DNA from: LCIL01 sp041480845
Lineage (GTDB): Bacteria; Patescibacteriota; Microgenomatia; UBA8517
DNA length: 64,000 nt
Direction of reading: 5' to 3'
Assembly (NCBI GenBank): GCA_041480845.1
Contig: JBGPAU010000001.1
Span: forward strand, 7,043-71,042
The translations under genes and the position numbers were made by a program. Positions 14,392-22,589 of the stretch are shown piece after piece; position 1 is the first letter of the stretch; the number at the start of each line of letters is the position of its first letter. The notes beneath the pieces were generated by a model, which made no database searches, was not told where the DNA came from, and was given only the letters and a program-made list of their open reading frames with translations.

Positions 14392-17300
14392 TGTCAAAAT
14401 TTGTTCATCTTCACGTTCACACGGAATACTCGCTTCTTGATGGACTTTCAAATATAAAAAAACTCTTAAGTCACGTCAAAGAAAACGGGATGGATTCCGT
14501 CGCCATAACCGATCATGGGGTGATGTATGGCGAGATAGAATTTTACAAGGAGGCTAAAAAGCAGGAAGTCAAACCTATTTTGGGGATGGAAGGCTATATT
14601 ACGCAGGGATTATTGACGGATAGGCCGGGAAGGGGCGAACTTCATAATTACCATTTAATACTTTTGGCAAAAGATAATGAAGGCTACCAGAATTTAATGA
14701 AGCTCACCTCAATTGCGCATCTCATGGGGTATTATTACAAGCCAAGGTTTGATAGAGAAACTCTGCAAAAATATTCAAAAGGTCTAATCTGCACATCGGC
14801 CTGCCCACTGGGAGAGGTCGGTCAGGCAATATTAGATAATGAACCTGCGAAAGCAAAGAAAATTGTCGAGTGGTACCTTGATGTTTTCGGTAAAGACTAC
14901 TTCCTGGAAATTCAAAGACATGAATTTGGCAGCTGGGTTGAAAAGGCCCAAAATCAGGAAATTAAGACTTCTCTAATCGAAATGGCCGAGAATGAAAAAA
15001 AGTGGAATCAGGGGATTTTAAAACTGAGCAGGGAAATGGGGGTGCCGGTAGTGGCAACAAACGATGCACATTATATAAAGTCTGTTGACGCTTTGGCACA
15101 GGATATTTTGGTTTGTGTTTCTACGGGTAAAGTTGTTACTGATATCAAAAGGATGCGCTATATCGACGCGCAGACCTTCTATGTAAGAAGTCCAGAAGAA
15201 ATGACAGGTCTTTTTTCTGACGTTCCCGATGCTTTGGAAAATACAGTTAAGATTGCAGATAAATGCAATGTTGAAATTACCCTGGGAAAGTGGTCTTTTC
15301 CCAAGTTTCCACTACCTGAAGGAGTAACGTCAAACGATCAACTTAAAACCCTTGCCAGAGAAAGTCTTAAAAAAGTGATTCCAAAACCCGATAAAGAAAC
15401 TAGGCAACGCCTGGAGCATGAACTTGAAATTATTTGCAGCAAAGGCTACGCACCTTATTTTTTGATCGTCCGCGATTTAGCCAATTGGACGAATTCACGA
15501 GGAATTATCACTAATACAAGAGGTTCGGCTGCGGGGAGCTTGGTTTCTTATGTATTGGGGATTACAACCGTTAATCCCCTTAAATATTATTTACCTTTTG
15601 AACGTTTCTTAAATCCTTTTAGGCCAAGTCCCCCGGATATTGACTTTGATGTGGCTGATGACCGGAGAGAGGAGATAATCGGTTATATTACGGAAAAATA
15701 TGGTAGAGAAAAAGTGGCTCAGGTTTGCACTTTCGGTAGAATGTTGAGTAGGGCAGCAGTACGGGATGTTGCCAGGGTTTTGGGATATCCTTATTCTACC
15801 GGAGACAGGATTGCCAAAATAATCCCGCCTCCAAAACAGGGTTTCCCGATTACAATTCCAAACGCACTCGAAGAGGTGCTTGATCTTAGAAATCTTTATG
15901 ACACGGACCCCGATACTAAAAAGGTTTTGGATTTGGCTATTCAAATCGAAGGGAATGCCAGACATGTTTCGGTGCACGCCGCAGGTGTAGTTGTTGCTCC
16001 CAGCGCAATTACTGATTATTCTCCGGTGCAGAAGGAACCTTCAGGAGAAAAAATAATAACACAGTACGAAATGCATGCTTGCGAAGATGTCGGTCTCATT
16101 AAATTTGATATTCTCGGAATCAGAAATTTGTCCATTCTCGGTGCGGCTGTTGACATAGTCAAGACGCGTTTGGGAATTAATGTTGACCTTCATACAATTC
16201 CCCTTGATGACAAAAAAACTTTTGAGATGCTGGCCAAAGGAGAAACAATGGGAGTATTTCAATTTGCCAGCGGTGGAATGACAAAATATCTGACCGAACT
16301 AAAACCCACTCAAATTGAAGATTTGATGGTAATGGTTGCACTTTATAGGCCGGGACCGATATCACAGATACCGGAATATATCAGAAGGAAACACAATCCC
16401 AAATTAATTAAATATTTGGATCCGAGAATGGAAAAGTTTTTAGGAAAATCGTTCGGGTTAATCGTTTATCAGGATGATTTGCTTTTTTGCGCCCTCGACC
16501 TTGCCGGCTATACTTGGGAGGAAGCAGATAAATTTAGAAAAGCTGTGGGTAAAAAAATTCCCGAAGAAATGGCAGCCCAGAAAGAGAAGTTTAAGAAAGG
16601 GATAGTGGCTAATGGGCAAACGGAGGAATTTGCCGAACATCTTTGGGAACTTTTTGAGCCCTTCCAGTCATACGGGTTTAACAAAGCCCATGCCGCCTCA
16701 TATGGGATGGTTGCTTATCAGACAGCTTATATGAAGGCAAATTATTCGGTTGAGTATATGACCGCACTTCTTACCGCCGAATCTGACGATAAAGATAAAG
16801 TGACAGCTGCAATAAATGAATGTGTCAGGATGAAGATAAAAGTTCTCCCGCCCGATATTAACGAGTCGGAAGTCGGTTTTACCATTGTTCCCGAACAGAA
16901 TTCTTTGAACGGAAAAGGTATCAGGTTTGGTCTTTCTGCAATTAAGAATGTGGGCGAAGCGGCAATCGGGGCAATTCTTTCAGCCAGGGAGGGTAAAAAG
17001 TTTTTGTCCTTTGCTGATTTTTTGTCAAAAGTTGACGGCAGAAAAGTAAATAAGAAGGTTCTTGAAAGCTTAATTAAAGTTGGTGCAATGTCAGCATTTG
17101 GTTCACGGGCTGCACTTTTGGCTTCGGTAGACTCCATTCGCGAAAAAGTTACAAAACCAAAAGGGGATGATAACCAACAAGGACTTTTTGCTACGGGAGA
17201 AATTAAAAAGACCGAAGCTGCATCGGTAATTACAATTTCCAATGTTCAGGAGTTTTCGGACGATGAGCTCGAATCTTTAGAGCGTCAACTTTTGGGATTT

Positions 17301-17867
17301 TCCCTTTCCGCAAAGCCCATCTCGGAACTTATCGGCCCCTTGATGTTTCAGTCAACCCACAAAATTTTTGAAATAACCTCGACCGAAACTTATTCGGAAA
17401 TGGTTAGGGTTGCCGGGGTGGTAACCGAAGTAAGAGTAATAACAACCCGGAAAACCGGGGCCGAAATGGCTTTTGCCAAGTTCGACGACGGTACGGGAAC
17501 TTTGGAACTTGTGATATTCCCGAAAGTATTTAAAGCGTCACGGGATTTTTGGACAGAAGGACAACCTCTTTTGATAGTAGGCAAGGTAGACAGCCGGGAT
17601 GAAACCCCTGCAATTCTGGTTGAATCGATAGAAACACTATCAAGCTTAGCTCAGGAGAAAGAAAGGGAAGTTTTTGTGAAAATACCTAAAGACACCGACT
17701 CAAATTCCCTCAAAAGATTAAAAACTCTTCTTACCCAGAATTTGGGTGCCCAGGCGGGGTATTTGGTATTTGAAGGAGGCAAAAAAATAAAATTACCGTT
17801 TAAAATTATCTGGAATGAAACTCTGGCCAAGCAAATTACTGAAATTCTTGAGAATAAAGAGCATTAA
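14391..17867 (+). CDS. dnaE: DNA polymerase III alpha subunit
   Basis: 1158 residues, normal length. The N-terminal PHP domain reads FVHLHVHTEYSLLDGLSNI. The C-family catalytic core includes RGSAAGSLVSYVLGI and PPDIDFDVADDRREEII with the two catalytic aspartates. Helix-hairpin-helix elements and an OB-fold (VRVAGVVTEVRVI) lie toward the C-terminus. It is the replicative polymerase subunit. The ATG overlaps the preceding TAA by one base. Confidence 0.97.
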   Translation: MSKFVHLHVHTEYSLLDGLSNIKKLLSHVKENGMDSVAITDHGVMYGEIEFYKEAKKQEVKPILGMEGYITQGLLTDRPGRGELHNYHLILLAKDNEGYQNLMKLTSIAHLMGYYYKPRFDRETLQKYSKGLICTSACPLGEVGQAILDNEPAKAKKIVEWYLDVFGKDYFLEIQRHEFGSWVEKAQNQEIKTSLIEMAENEKKWNQGILKLSREMGVPVVATNDAHYIKSVDALAQDILVCVSTGKVVTDIKRMRYIDAQTFYVRSPEEMTGLFSDVPDALENTVKIADKCNVEITLGKWSFPKFPLPEGVTSNDQLKTLARESLKKVIPKPDKETRQRLEHELEIICSKGYAPYFLIVRDLANWTNSRGIITNTRGSAAGSLVSYVLGITTVNPLKYYLPFERFLNPFRPSPPDIDFDVADDRREEIIGYITEKYGREKVAQVCTFGRMLSRAAVRDVARVLGYPYSTGDRIAKIIPPPKQGFPITIPNALEEVLDLRNLYDTDPDTKKVLDLAIQIEGNARHVSVHAAGVVVAPSAITDYSPVQKEPSGEKIITQYEMHACEDVGLIKFDILGIRNLSILGAAVDIVKTRLGINVDLHTIPLDDKKTFEMLAKGETMGVFQFASGGMTKYLTELKPTQIEDLMVMVALYRPGPISQIPEYIRRKHNPKLIKYLDPRMEKFLGKSFGLIVYQDDLLFCALDLAGYTWEEADKFRKAVGKKIPEEMAAQKEKFKKGIVANGQTEEFAEHLWELFEPFQSYGFNKAHAASYGMVAYQTAYMKANYSVEYMTALLTAESDDKDKVTAAINECVRMKIKVLPPDINESEVGFTIVPEQNSLNGKGIRFGLSAIKNVGEAAIGAILSAREGKKFLSFADFLSKVDGRKVNKKVLESLIKVGAMSAFGSRAALLASVDSIREKVTKPKGDDNQQGLFATGEIKKTEAASVITISNVQEFSDDELESLERQLLGFSLSAKPISELIGPLMFQSTHKIFEITSTETYSEMVRVAGVVTEVRVITTRKTGAEMAFAKFDDGTGTLELVIFPKVFKASRDFWTEGQPLLIVGKVDSRDETPAILVESIETLSSLAQEKEREVFVKIPKDTDSNSLKRLKTLLTQNLGAQAGYLVFEGGKKIKLPFKIIWNETLAKQITEILENKEH

Positions 17868-17899
17868 TTGCATCTCTTGAAGCTGGCCGTATTTTTCTG

Positions 17900-17905
17900 T
17901 ACAAT
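17900..17905 (+). promoter_or_regulatory. -10 box of rplS
   Basis: TACAAT ends 8 nt before the ATG at 17914. No ribosome binding site could fit downstream of the expected transcription start. Confidence 0.55.
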
Positions 17906-17913
17906 ATCGGGTT

Positions 17914-18321
17914 ATGGCTCTAAAAATTACACTTAAAGACGTTGAGTTTGGAGTTGGGGACAGGGTTCGCGTTGTTCAAAAAATTAGCGAAGGTGATGCC
18001 TCGTCTGGTTCCGGAAAATCACGTGAGGCTATTTTTGAGGGAATGGTGATTGGAATTAAAGGCAGGAATCCCGGGAAAACCTTTGTTGTAAGGAGGATTG
18101 GGGAGGCAGGAATTGGTATTGAAAGAATCTTTCCGCTTAATCTACCAACAATAGATAAAGTCACCGTTGTCAAAAGGGGTATTGAAGGAGTCAAAAGAGC
18201 CAAGCTTTACTACACTCGCGAGAAAGCCCCAACCGAGGTCGAGATGATTTTTAAAAAAGCCGCTGTTAGAATAAAGAGTGGAGAAAAAAGCCCAATCAAG
18301 CACGCAAGGAAAACTGGCTGA
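17914..18321 (+). CDS. rplS: 50S ribosomal protein L19
   Basis: 135 residues. The L19 core is clear: FGVGDRVRVVQKISEGD, then FEGMVIGIKGRNPGKTFVVRRIGEAGIGIERIFPL, then VVKRGIEGVKRAKLYY. It lies at the 30S-50S interface. The C-terminus has a basic extension of about 20 residues whose coding sequence overlaps the start of the YraN-like gene. A -10 box ends 8 nt before the start. Confidence 0.96.
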   Translation: MALKITLKDVEFGVGDRVRVVQKISEGDASSGSGKSREAIFEGMVIGIKGRNPGKTFVVRRIGEAGIGIERIFPLNLPTIDKVTVVKRGIEGVKRAKLYYTREKAPTEVEMIFKKAAVRIKSGEKSPIKHARKTG

Positions 18322-18640
18322 GGACTTTGCGGTTAAACTTCTTACCGATGAAGGCTACAGGGTGATTGAAAGAAACTTCAGAAGCAGGTTTGGCGAAATA
18401 GACATTATTGCAATCAAAGACGGAACCTTGATTTTTATTGAAGTTAAGGCCCGATGGAGTACAAAATTCGGTAAACCCGAAGAAGCGGTGACGCCTTCAA
18501 AACTCTGGAAAATAGGCCGGACCGGCGAATATTATTCATTATTACATCCGGACTTGCCGAAAAAATTGAGAATCGATGTAGTGGCTTTGGAAATTGAAAA
18601 CGGAAAACTTTCTACTGCCAGAATTATATCGGTTGACTGA
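18278..18640 (+). CDS. yraN: YraN/UPF0102 family nuclease-like protein
   Basis: 120 residues from a GTG at 18278, overlapping rplS by 44 bp. The fold is a predicted PD-(D/E)XK nuclease: GKLAEDFAVKLLTDEGY, RFGEIDIIAIKDGTLIFIEVKAR (Asp, then Glu-x-Lys), and RIDVVALE. The family is widespread next to rplS or rnhB, and its role is uncertain (recombination or repair suspected). Start could also be a later codon, but the N-terminal KLAED helix is conserved, so an early start is needed. Confidence 0.9.
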   Translation: MEKKAQSSTQGKLAEDFAVKLLTDEGYRVIERNFRSRFGEIDIIAIKDGTLIFIEVKARWSTKFGKPEEAVTPSKLWKIGRTGEYYSLLHPDLPKKLRIDVVALEIENGKLSTARIISVD

Positions 18641-18698
18641 AATATTCTTGAAGAATCTTTTTACATGTATTAAAGTTAATTAAAGGGGGTGATTAACA

Positions 18699-18953
18699 AT
18701 GATGTATAACAATTGGGGGTTAAATCCTACCAACCTATTATTTCCGGGAATTTTGGCCGGATGGCTGGGCGTTTTATTAATTCCCATCGCAATTTGGAGC
18801 GTTTTTTGGATGGGATGGGCTCTTTGGAGGGCAGCCAAGGATGACAACAAAGTCTGGTTTATAATTTTACTATTGGTTCACACAGTGGGAATCTTAGATA
18901 TTATATATATTTTCCTTGTCTCCAAAAAAACGGGAAGAAAAGGTAGAAAATAA
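18699..18953 (+). CDS. Small two-helix membrane protein (DUF5652-like)
   Basis: 84 residues with two membrane segments, WLGVLLIPIAIWSVFWMGWA and VWFIILLLVHTVGILDIIYI, and a charged loop ALWRAAKDDNKVW between them. The pattern recalls the DUF5652 family of CPR bacteria and archaea; this identification is from memory. Unlike most genes here it has a strong Shine-Dalgarno, AAAGGGGGTGAT, 6 nt before the ATG. Function unknown. Confidence 0.75.
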   Translation: MMYNNWGLNPTNLLFPGILAGWLGVLLIPIAIWSVFWMGWALWRAAKDDNKVWFIILLLVHTVGILDIIYIFLVSKKTGRKGRK

Positions 18954-18976
18954 GATTTCAATTTTAACCGGAGTCG

Positions 18977-19004
18977 TTGACAATATTGGGTTTGTTGGTA
19001 AAAT
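18977..19004 (+). promoter_or_regulatory. Promoter TTGACA-16-TAAAAT upstream of tRNA-Cys
   Basis: The -35 is at 18977-18982 and the -10 at 18999-19004. It should start transcription near 19011, about 24 nt before the tRNA. Confidence 0.75.
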
Positions 19005-19034
19005 ATGCGTCTGTTCTTTGAATTTTTTGTTTAT

Positions 19035-19108
19035 GGCGCTGTAGACAAGCCGGGCAAGTCACTCCTGAGCAACAGGAGAGATCCCAGGTTCAAATCCTGG
19101 CGGCGCCT
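19035..19108 (+). tRNA. tRNA-Cys(GCA) with non-canonical anticodon loop
   Basis: The acceptor GGCGCTG/CGGCGCC, T-arm CCAGG-TTCAAAT-CCTGG and anticodon stem CTCCT/AGGAG are all well paired. The seven-base loop is GAGCAAC, so by position the anticodon is GCA, but position 33 is A instead of the almost universal U, and positions 32 and 38 could pair as G-C. No other tRNA-Cys lies in the window. Identity is inferred from position; function is uncertain. Confidence 0.7.
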
Positions 19109-19126
19109 TTGTTCTTTTACTTTTCG

Positions 19127-19138
19127 TATGCGGGTGTA
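19127..19138 (+). repeat. 5' tRNA fragment abutting tRNA-Sup
   Basis: The 12 bases around GCGGGTGTAGCT look like a tRNA 5' end (acceptor strand plus start of the D-stem) and stop just before the complete tRNA at 19145. Approximate coordinates. Confidence 0.4.
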
Positions 19139-19144
19139 GCTTAT

Positions 19145-19219
19145 AGGCTGGTGGCTCAGTCCGGTTAGAGCGCCGCAGTTTAAATGCGGAGGTCGGAGGT
19201 TCAAGTCCTTCCCAGCCTA
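19145..19219 (+). tRNA. tRNA with UAA-reading anticodon (Sup-TTA)
   Basis: The cloverleaf is complete: acceptor AGGCTGG/CCAGCCT, D-arm GCTC/GAGC, anticodon stem CCGCA/TGCGG, loop GTTTAAA, T-arm GGAGG-TTCAAGT-CCTTC, discriminator A. U33 and A37 are canonical, so bases 34-36 are TTA, which pairs with the stop codon UAA. The first base is A, unusual for a tRNA 5' end. Many genes nearby stop with TAA, so a general reassignment is excluded. It could be a rarely used suppressor, a mischarged relic or a pseudo-tRNA. Confidence 0.7.
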
Positions 19220-19222
19220 TTA

Positions 19223-19356
19223 GGGTGTCGTGAACTAATCTAGGGTTATTAACCCATGTTTGCTTTCGAGCACTCAGTTCTACGACACCCGACTAAAATT
19301 CCGGGCAGGTTACTGTCTATTTCAATTAACATTTTGAAAAGATAAGTACCTGCCCG
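19223..19356 (+). other. Two strong RNA-like stems between tRNA-Sup and ruvC
   Basis: A 14-bp stem with one bulge closes 19223-19290 (GGGTGTCGT and GAACT pairing with AGTTC and ACGACACCC). It encloses two hairpins, GGGTT-ATT-AACCC and TGCT-TTCG-AGCA, making a three-way junction. A second stem follows, CGGGCAGGT (19302-19310) with ACCTGCCCG (19348-19356). There is no reading frame and no match to a small RNA I know. It could be a stable RNA or a terminator/processing structure. Confidence 0.5.
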
Positions 19357-19377
19357 TTTCATTTAACTCAATTGTTA

Positions 19378-19383
19378 TATAAT
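19378..19383 (+). promoter_or_regulatory. -10 box of ruvC
   Basis: TATAAT ends 7 nt before the ATG at 19391, implying a leaderless message. Confidence 0.55.
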
Positions 19384-19390
19384 TGGCTAA

Positions 19391-19900
19391 ATGCTTATTC
19401 TAGGAATTGACCCCGGAACAGCTACAACCGGATACGGTCTTGTTAATTTAAATGGAAAAGGTAATGAGGTTGTTACCTGGGGGCTTATTGAAACGGATAA
19501 GAAACTTCTTAAGGAAACCCGACTTGACTTCATATTTGAGGAAACTCTCCGTCTTATTAATAAACATAAACCGGATGTTTTTGTTTTTGAAAAGATCTTT
19601 TTTGCTACAAACGCCAAAACCGTAATTGCGGTTGGACAAGCTCAGGGGGTAATGCTTCTTGCGGCTTCCAAGGCAAAAGTTAAAGTTGAAGAATACGCGC
19701 CGGGAACGATTAAAAAGATGATAACCGGTAGCGGCCGTGCAAACAAAAAAGATGTACAAGTGGCAATCAGGAAAATTTTGGGCAGCCGTGTTAAAAGCGA
19801 AGTTCATAAAAAGACCCATTTTGATAATGCGGCTGACGCGCTTGCGGTTGCGTTGACACACGCGTTTAAAATAGGGGAGGGGGTGAAAGAAATTGTTTAA
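19391..19900 (+). CDS. ruvC: Crossover junction endodeoxyribonuclease RuvC
   Basis: 169 residues, usual length. The RNase H-like fold begins LILGIDPGTATTGYG with catalytic Asp7, then FVFEKIFFATN with Glu67, and ends NAADALAVALTHA with Asp149 (Asp145 just before). RuvC resolves Holliday junctions in homologous recombination. It heads a run of closely packed genes on the same strand; the next gene starts inside its end. Confidence 0.96.
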   Translation: MLILGIDPGTATTGYGLVNLNGKGNEVVTWGLIETDKKLLKETRLDFIFEETLRLINKHKPDVFVFEKIFFATNAKTVIAVGQAQGVMLLAASKAKVKVEEYAPGTIKKMITGSGRANKKDVQVAIRKILGSRVKSEVHKKTHFDNAADALAVALTHAFKIGEGVKEIV

Positions 19901-20138
19901 GGTCGGAAAAGTTTCTCATTATTATGATAAGTTGAGCGTTGCCATAATTGATTTGGATGGAACCCTGAGTGTTGGCGACAAGGTTAAGTTTACCCGTGGT
20001 GGTGAGGACCTGTTTGAACAAAAAGTTGAATCTATTCAAATCGAACACGAAAAGAAGGATTCCGCTGGTAAAGGAGATGTGGTAGGATTGAAGACTAATG
20101 AGGCGGTTAAGGAAGGGACGGAAGTATTCAAAATTTGA
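19893..20138 (+). CDS. Translation factor domain II-like small protein
   Basis: 81 residues from a TTG at 19893, with GGAGGGGGTGA placed 6 nt upstream, inside the ruvC tail. The sequence is a single beta-barrel like EF-Tu domain II: GKVSHYYDKLSVAIIDLDGTLSVGDKVKF, then AGKGDVVGLKTNEAVKEGTEVFKI. Proteins of this kind in CPR and archaea are annotated as elongation-factor-like; the role is unknown. It overlaps the following metallopeptidase gene by 41 bp. Confidence 0.75.
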   Translation: MFKVGKVSHYYDKLSVAIIDLDGTLSVGDKVKFTRGGEDLFEQKVESIQIEHEKKDSAGKGDVVGLKTNEAVKEGTEVFKI

Positions 20139-20532
20139 TTGGCAGGAAGCGCCTGATATAAAAGCCCGCGTTCTTCGTTTGATGGAGAGTCTTCGTCTTG
20201 ATTATGTTTTGGGAGAAAGATTGTTTTTCTATAGGTCTGTTGGATCAAAATCCCACGCGTATGCCAGAACCTGGGGACTTCCCGCTCTTTGGCAAAACGC
20301 ATTAAAAGTTGAACCTGCATATATTATTGAGGTGATCTCGCATTATTTTGATAAATTGTCCACTAAAGATCAGGATAAGGTGCTTCTCCACGAGATAGGG
20401 CACATTCCCAAAAATTTCTCCGGAGCTCTCCTGCCGCATACTAGACACGGCAAAGGAAGTTTCCGTGGTAAAGTTGACGAGTTAATACAAAGATACTTTG
20501 AAAATGCTAAGAAGGTAAAGACACGGTCTTGA
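20098..20532 (+). CDS. Putative zinc metallopeptidase (HEIGH motif)
   Basis: 144 residues, rich in basic residues. The zinc motif VLLHEIGHIPKNF has the HExxH form, with a further His in LPHTRHGKG. YARTWGLPALWQNAL matches a small putative metallopeptidase family seen in CPR, archaea and phages. There is no signal peptide, so it probably acts in the cytoplasm. Start ATG at 20098 lies inside the previous gene. Activity is inferred from the motif only. Confidence 0.75.
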   Translation: MRRLRKGRKYSKFDWQEAPDIKARVLRLMESLRLDYVLGERLFFYRSVGSKSHAYARTWGLPALWQNALKVEPAYIIEVISHYFDKLSTKDQDKVLLHEIGHIPKNFSGALLPHTRHGKGSFRGKVDELIQRYFENAKKVKTRS

Positions 20533-20548
20533 CGTTGGCCGCATAATT

Positions 20549-21223
20549 ATGAAAATTATTGCTTTACATGGAGATGACGAGAGGAAATTATACGAGAGGC
20601 TTTCTAAATTTATTGAAACTGCCAAGGGTCGAAGTTGGGAAGTAGCTTATCTAGACGATGCGGCCGTCTCTATTCAGGAGCAATTAAGTTCTTCATCGCT
20701 TTTTGGAAGCGAAAGATTTTTTGTTGTTAGAGATATCACCAGACTTGGGAAGAAAGAACTTGGCTGGATTAATAGAAAATCCGGTGACCTGTCGGGAAAT
20801 TTAATTATCTATCATGAAGGTTATATTTCTCAGACAATTTTAAAATCTCTACCGAAAGAAACCAAAATCGAGGAGTTTAAATTGCCCGTGGTTCTTTGGA
20901 GTTTTTTGGATAATTTATATCCGGGAAATTCTGGAAAGAGTATTGTACAGTTTCATCAGCTAATCGAGAAAGAAGCACCTGAGTTTATTTTTACACTTAT
21001 TGCGAAACTATTCAGGGATTTGTATTGGGCTAAAGTTGACTCCTTGACTCTCCCCTACCCAAATTGGAGAGTAGGGAAGTTGAAGGCGCAAGCATCAAAA
21101 TTTACTATCGATCAATTGAAATATTTAATTGGAAAACTGGCAGAAATTGACATAAAAGTCAAAACTTCTAAGTCAGACTTGGTTTCCGAACTTGACCTCC
21201 TCATAATTAAACAATTAGAATGA
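20549..21223 (+). CDS. holA: DNA polymerase III delta subunit-like protein
   Basis: 224 residues. MKIIALHGDDERKLYERLSKFIETAK at the start, SLFGSERFFVVRDITRL, and the tail LKYLIGKLAEIDIKVKTSKSDLVSELDLLII follow the HolA pattern (clamp loader delta). The protein is shorter than the usual 330 residues, and the middle is compressed, so it may be a divergent delta subunit. HolA opens the sliding clamp during loading. Assignment is moderate and would need structure-based comparison. Confidence 0.7.
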   Translation: MKIIALHGDDERKLYERLSKFIETAKGRSWEVAYLDDAAVSIQEQLSSSSLFGSERFFVVRDITRLGKKELGWINRKSGDLSGNLIIYHEGYISQTILKSLPKETKIEEFKLPVVLWSFLDNLYPGNSGKSIVQFHQLIEKEAPEFIFTLIAKLFRDLYWAKVDSLTLPYPNWRVGKLKAQASKFTIDQLKYLIGKLAEIDIKVKTSKSDLVSELDLLIIKQLE

Positions 21224-21233
21224 TTCAATAGGA

Positions 21234-22589
21234 ATGACAATCGATCCTTCAGTTTTCAAAGCATATGACATAAGAGGAATTTACCCTGATAATATAACTC
21301 CGGGCCTTGCCTATAAAATTGGTCAGGCATACGCAGAATTTATAAAGCCCAAAGGAGAAGTGGTTGTGGGTAATGACGTCCGGCTTCATTCGGAAGAGTT
21401 AAAGAAAAAGGTGGCGGAGGGACTTATGGATTCAGGGATTGACGTTGTTGACATCGGCTTAATCTCAACAGATATGTATTATTTTGCTGTCGGCAAATAT
21501 GGTTTTGCCGGAGGCATCCAATCCTCAGCTTCTCATAACCCTCCCGAATTTCACGGATTCAAAATGATAAGGGAAAAGGTAATTCCTTTAACGTTTGAAG
21601 ACGGAATTTCACAGATACGTGATCTTATAAAAAAGGATTCTTTTGTAAAATCTAAAACCAGAGGAAAAATTCGAACTCTTAATATCGACAACGATTACGT
21701 AGATTATATATTAAGTTGGCTTAAGGTCGAGAAAATCAAACCCTTTAAAGTTGTTATAAACCCCAATTTCGGCTACGCGGGTGTGATGTTTAGGAAAATT
21801 GTAGAACGGGGGAAACTTCCGATCGAAATAATCGGACTTAATGATAAACCGGACGGAACTTTTCCGAAAGGCAGACCCGATCCTTTTATACCCGAAAACA
21901 GAGTTGAAATATCTGAACTTGTAAAATCGACCGGAAGCGATCTTGGAATCGCCTGGGATGCGGATGCCGACCGCGTTTTTTTCTGTGCGGACGGAGGGCT
22001 GTTTGCGGAACCATATTATTTAAACACGGTTTTAATCAAACAAATGCTGAAAAAATACCCCAAAGAAAAGATTATTTACGATCCGCGCTACACCTGGGCT
22101 TTAATTGACGCCATAAAAGAAAACGGAGGCACTCCGGTTATTTGTAAAGTCGGTCATTCGTATATAAAAGAGAAAATGCGCGAAGTGAACGCGCTTTATG
22201 CAACAGAAAGCAGCGGTCATGCATATTTTAGGGATTTTTGGTACGCGGATAATGGAATGATTCCCGTGATGCAAATACTTGAGTTTTTGACTGAAAATGA
22301 CGTCAAACTTTCTGATGTAATAACGCCCGTAATGAATAAATATTTTATCTCGGGAGAGATTAATACCGACGTTGCCGATAAGGTTGGTAAAATGGAAGAG
22401 ATTGCCAAGAAATATTCGGGTGGAGCCATTTCCCGGTTAGATGGCGTGGCTGTAGAATATGAAAATTACCGGTTTGTAGTAAGGCCTTCCAATACCGAAT
22501 CTCTTTTGCGTCTGACGCTTGAAGCGAAATCGAAGAAATTAATGGAGGAGAAAAGAGATGAAGTTTTAAGTATAATTAGAACTAAATGA
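21234..22589 (+). CDS. manB: Phosphomannomutase/phosphoglucomutase
   Basis: 451 residues in the alpha-D-phosphohexomutase family. The phosphoserine loop is SSASHNPPEFHGFK with Ser100, the metal loop is WDADADRVFF, the sugar loop is TESSGHAYF, and the phosphate-binding tail is VVRPSNTESLLRLTLEAK. It interconverts hexose 1- and 6-phosphates for glycan precursors. It is followed with a 4-base overlap by a phosphoglucose/phosphomannose isomerase, its metabolic neighbour. Glucose versus mannose preference cannot be decided. Confidence 0.92.
   Translation: MTIDPSVFKAYDIRGIYPDNITPGLAYKIGQAYAEFIKPKGEVVVGNDVRLHSEELKKKVAEGLMDSGIDVVDIGLISTDMYYFAVGKYGFAGGIQSSASHNPPEFHGFKMIREKVIPLTFEDGISQIRDLIKKDSFVKSKTRGKIRTLNIDNDYVDYILSWLKVEKIKPFKVVINPNFGYAGVMFRKIVERGKLPIEIIGLNDKPDGTFPKGRPDPFIPENRVEISELVKSTGSDLGIAWDADADRVFFCADGGLFAEPYYLNTVLIKQMLKKYPKEKIIYDPRYTWALIDAIKENGGTPVICKVGHSYIKEKMREVNALYATESSGHAYFRDFWYADNGMIPVMQILEFLTENDVKLSDVITPVMNKYFISGEINTDVADKVGKMEEIAKKYSGGAISRLDGVAVEYENYRFVVRPSNTESLLRLTLEAKSKKLMEEKRDEVLSIIRTK

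Noticed and set aside
19145..19219. Stop-codon reassignment of UAA
   Set aside because: Housekeeping genes in the window (polX, gatA, dnaE, eno) end properly at TAA and have no in-frame TAA.
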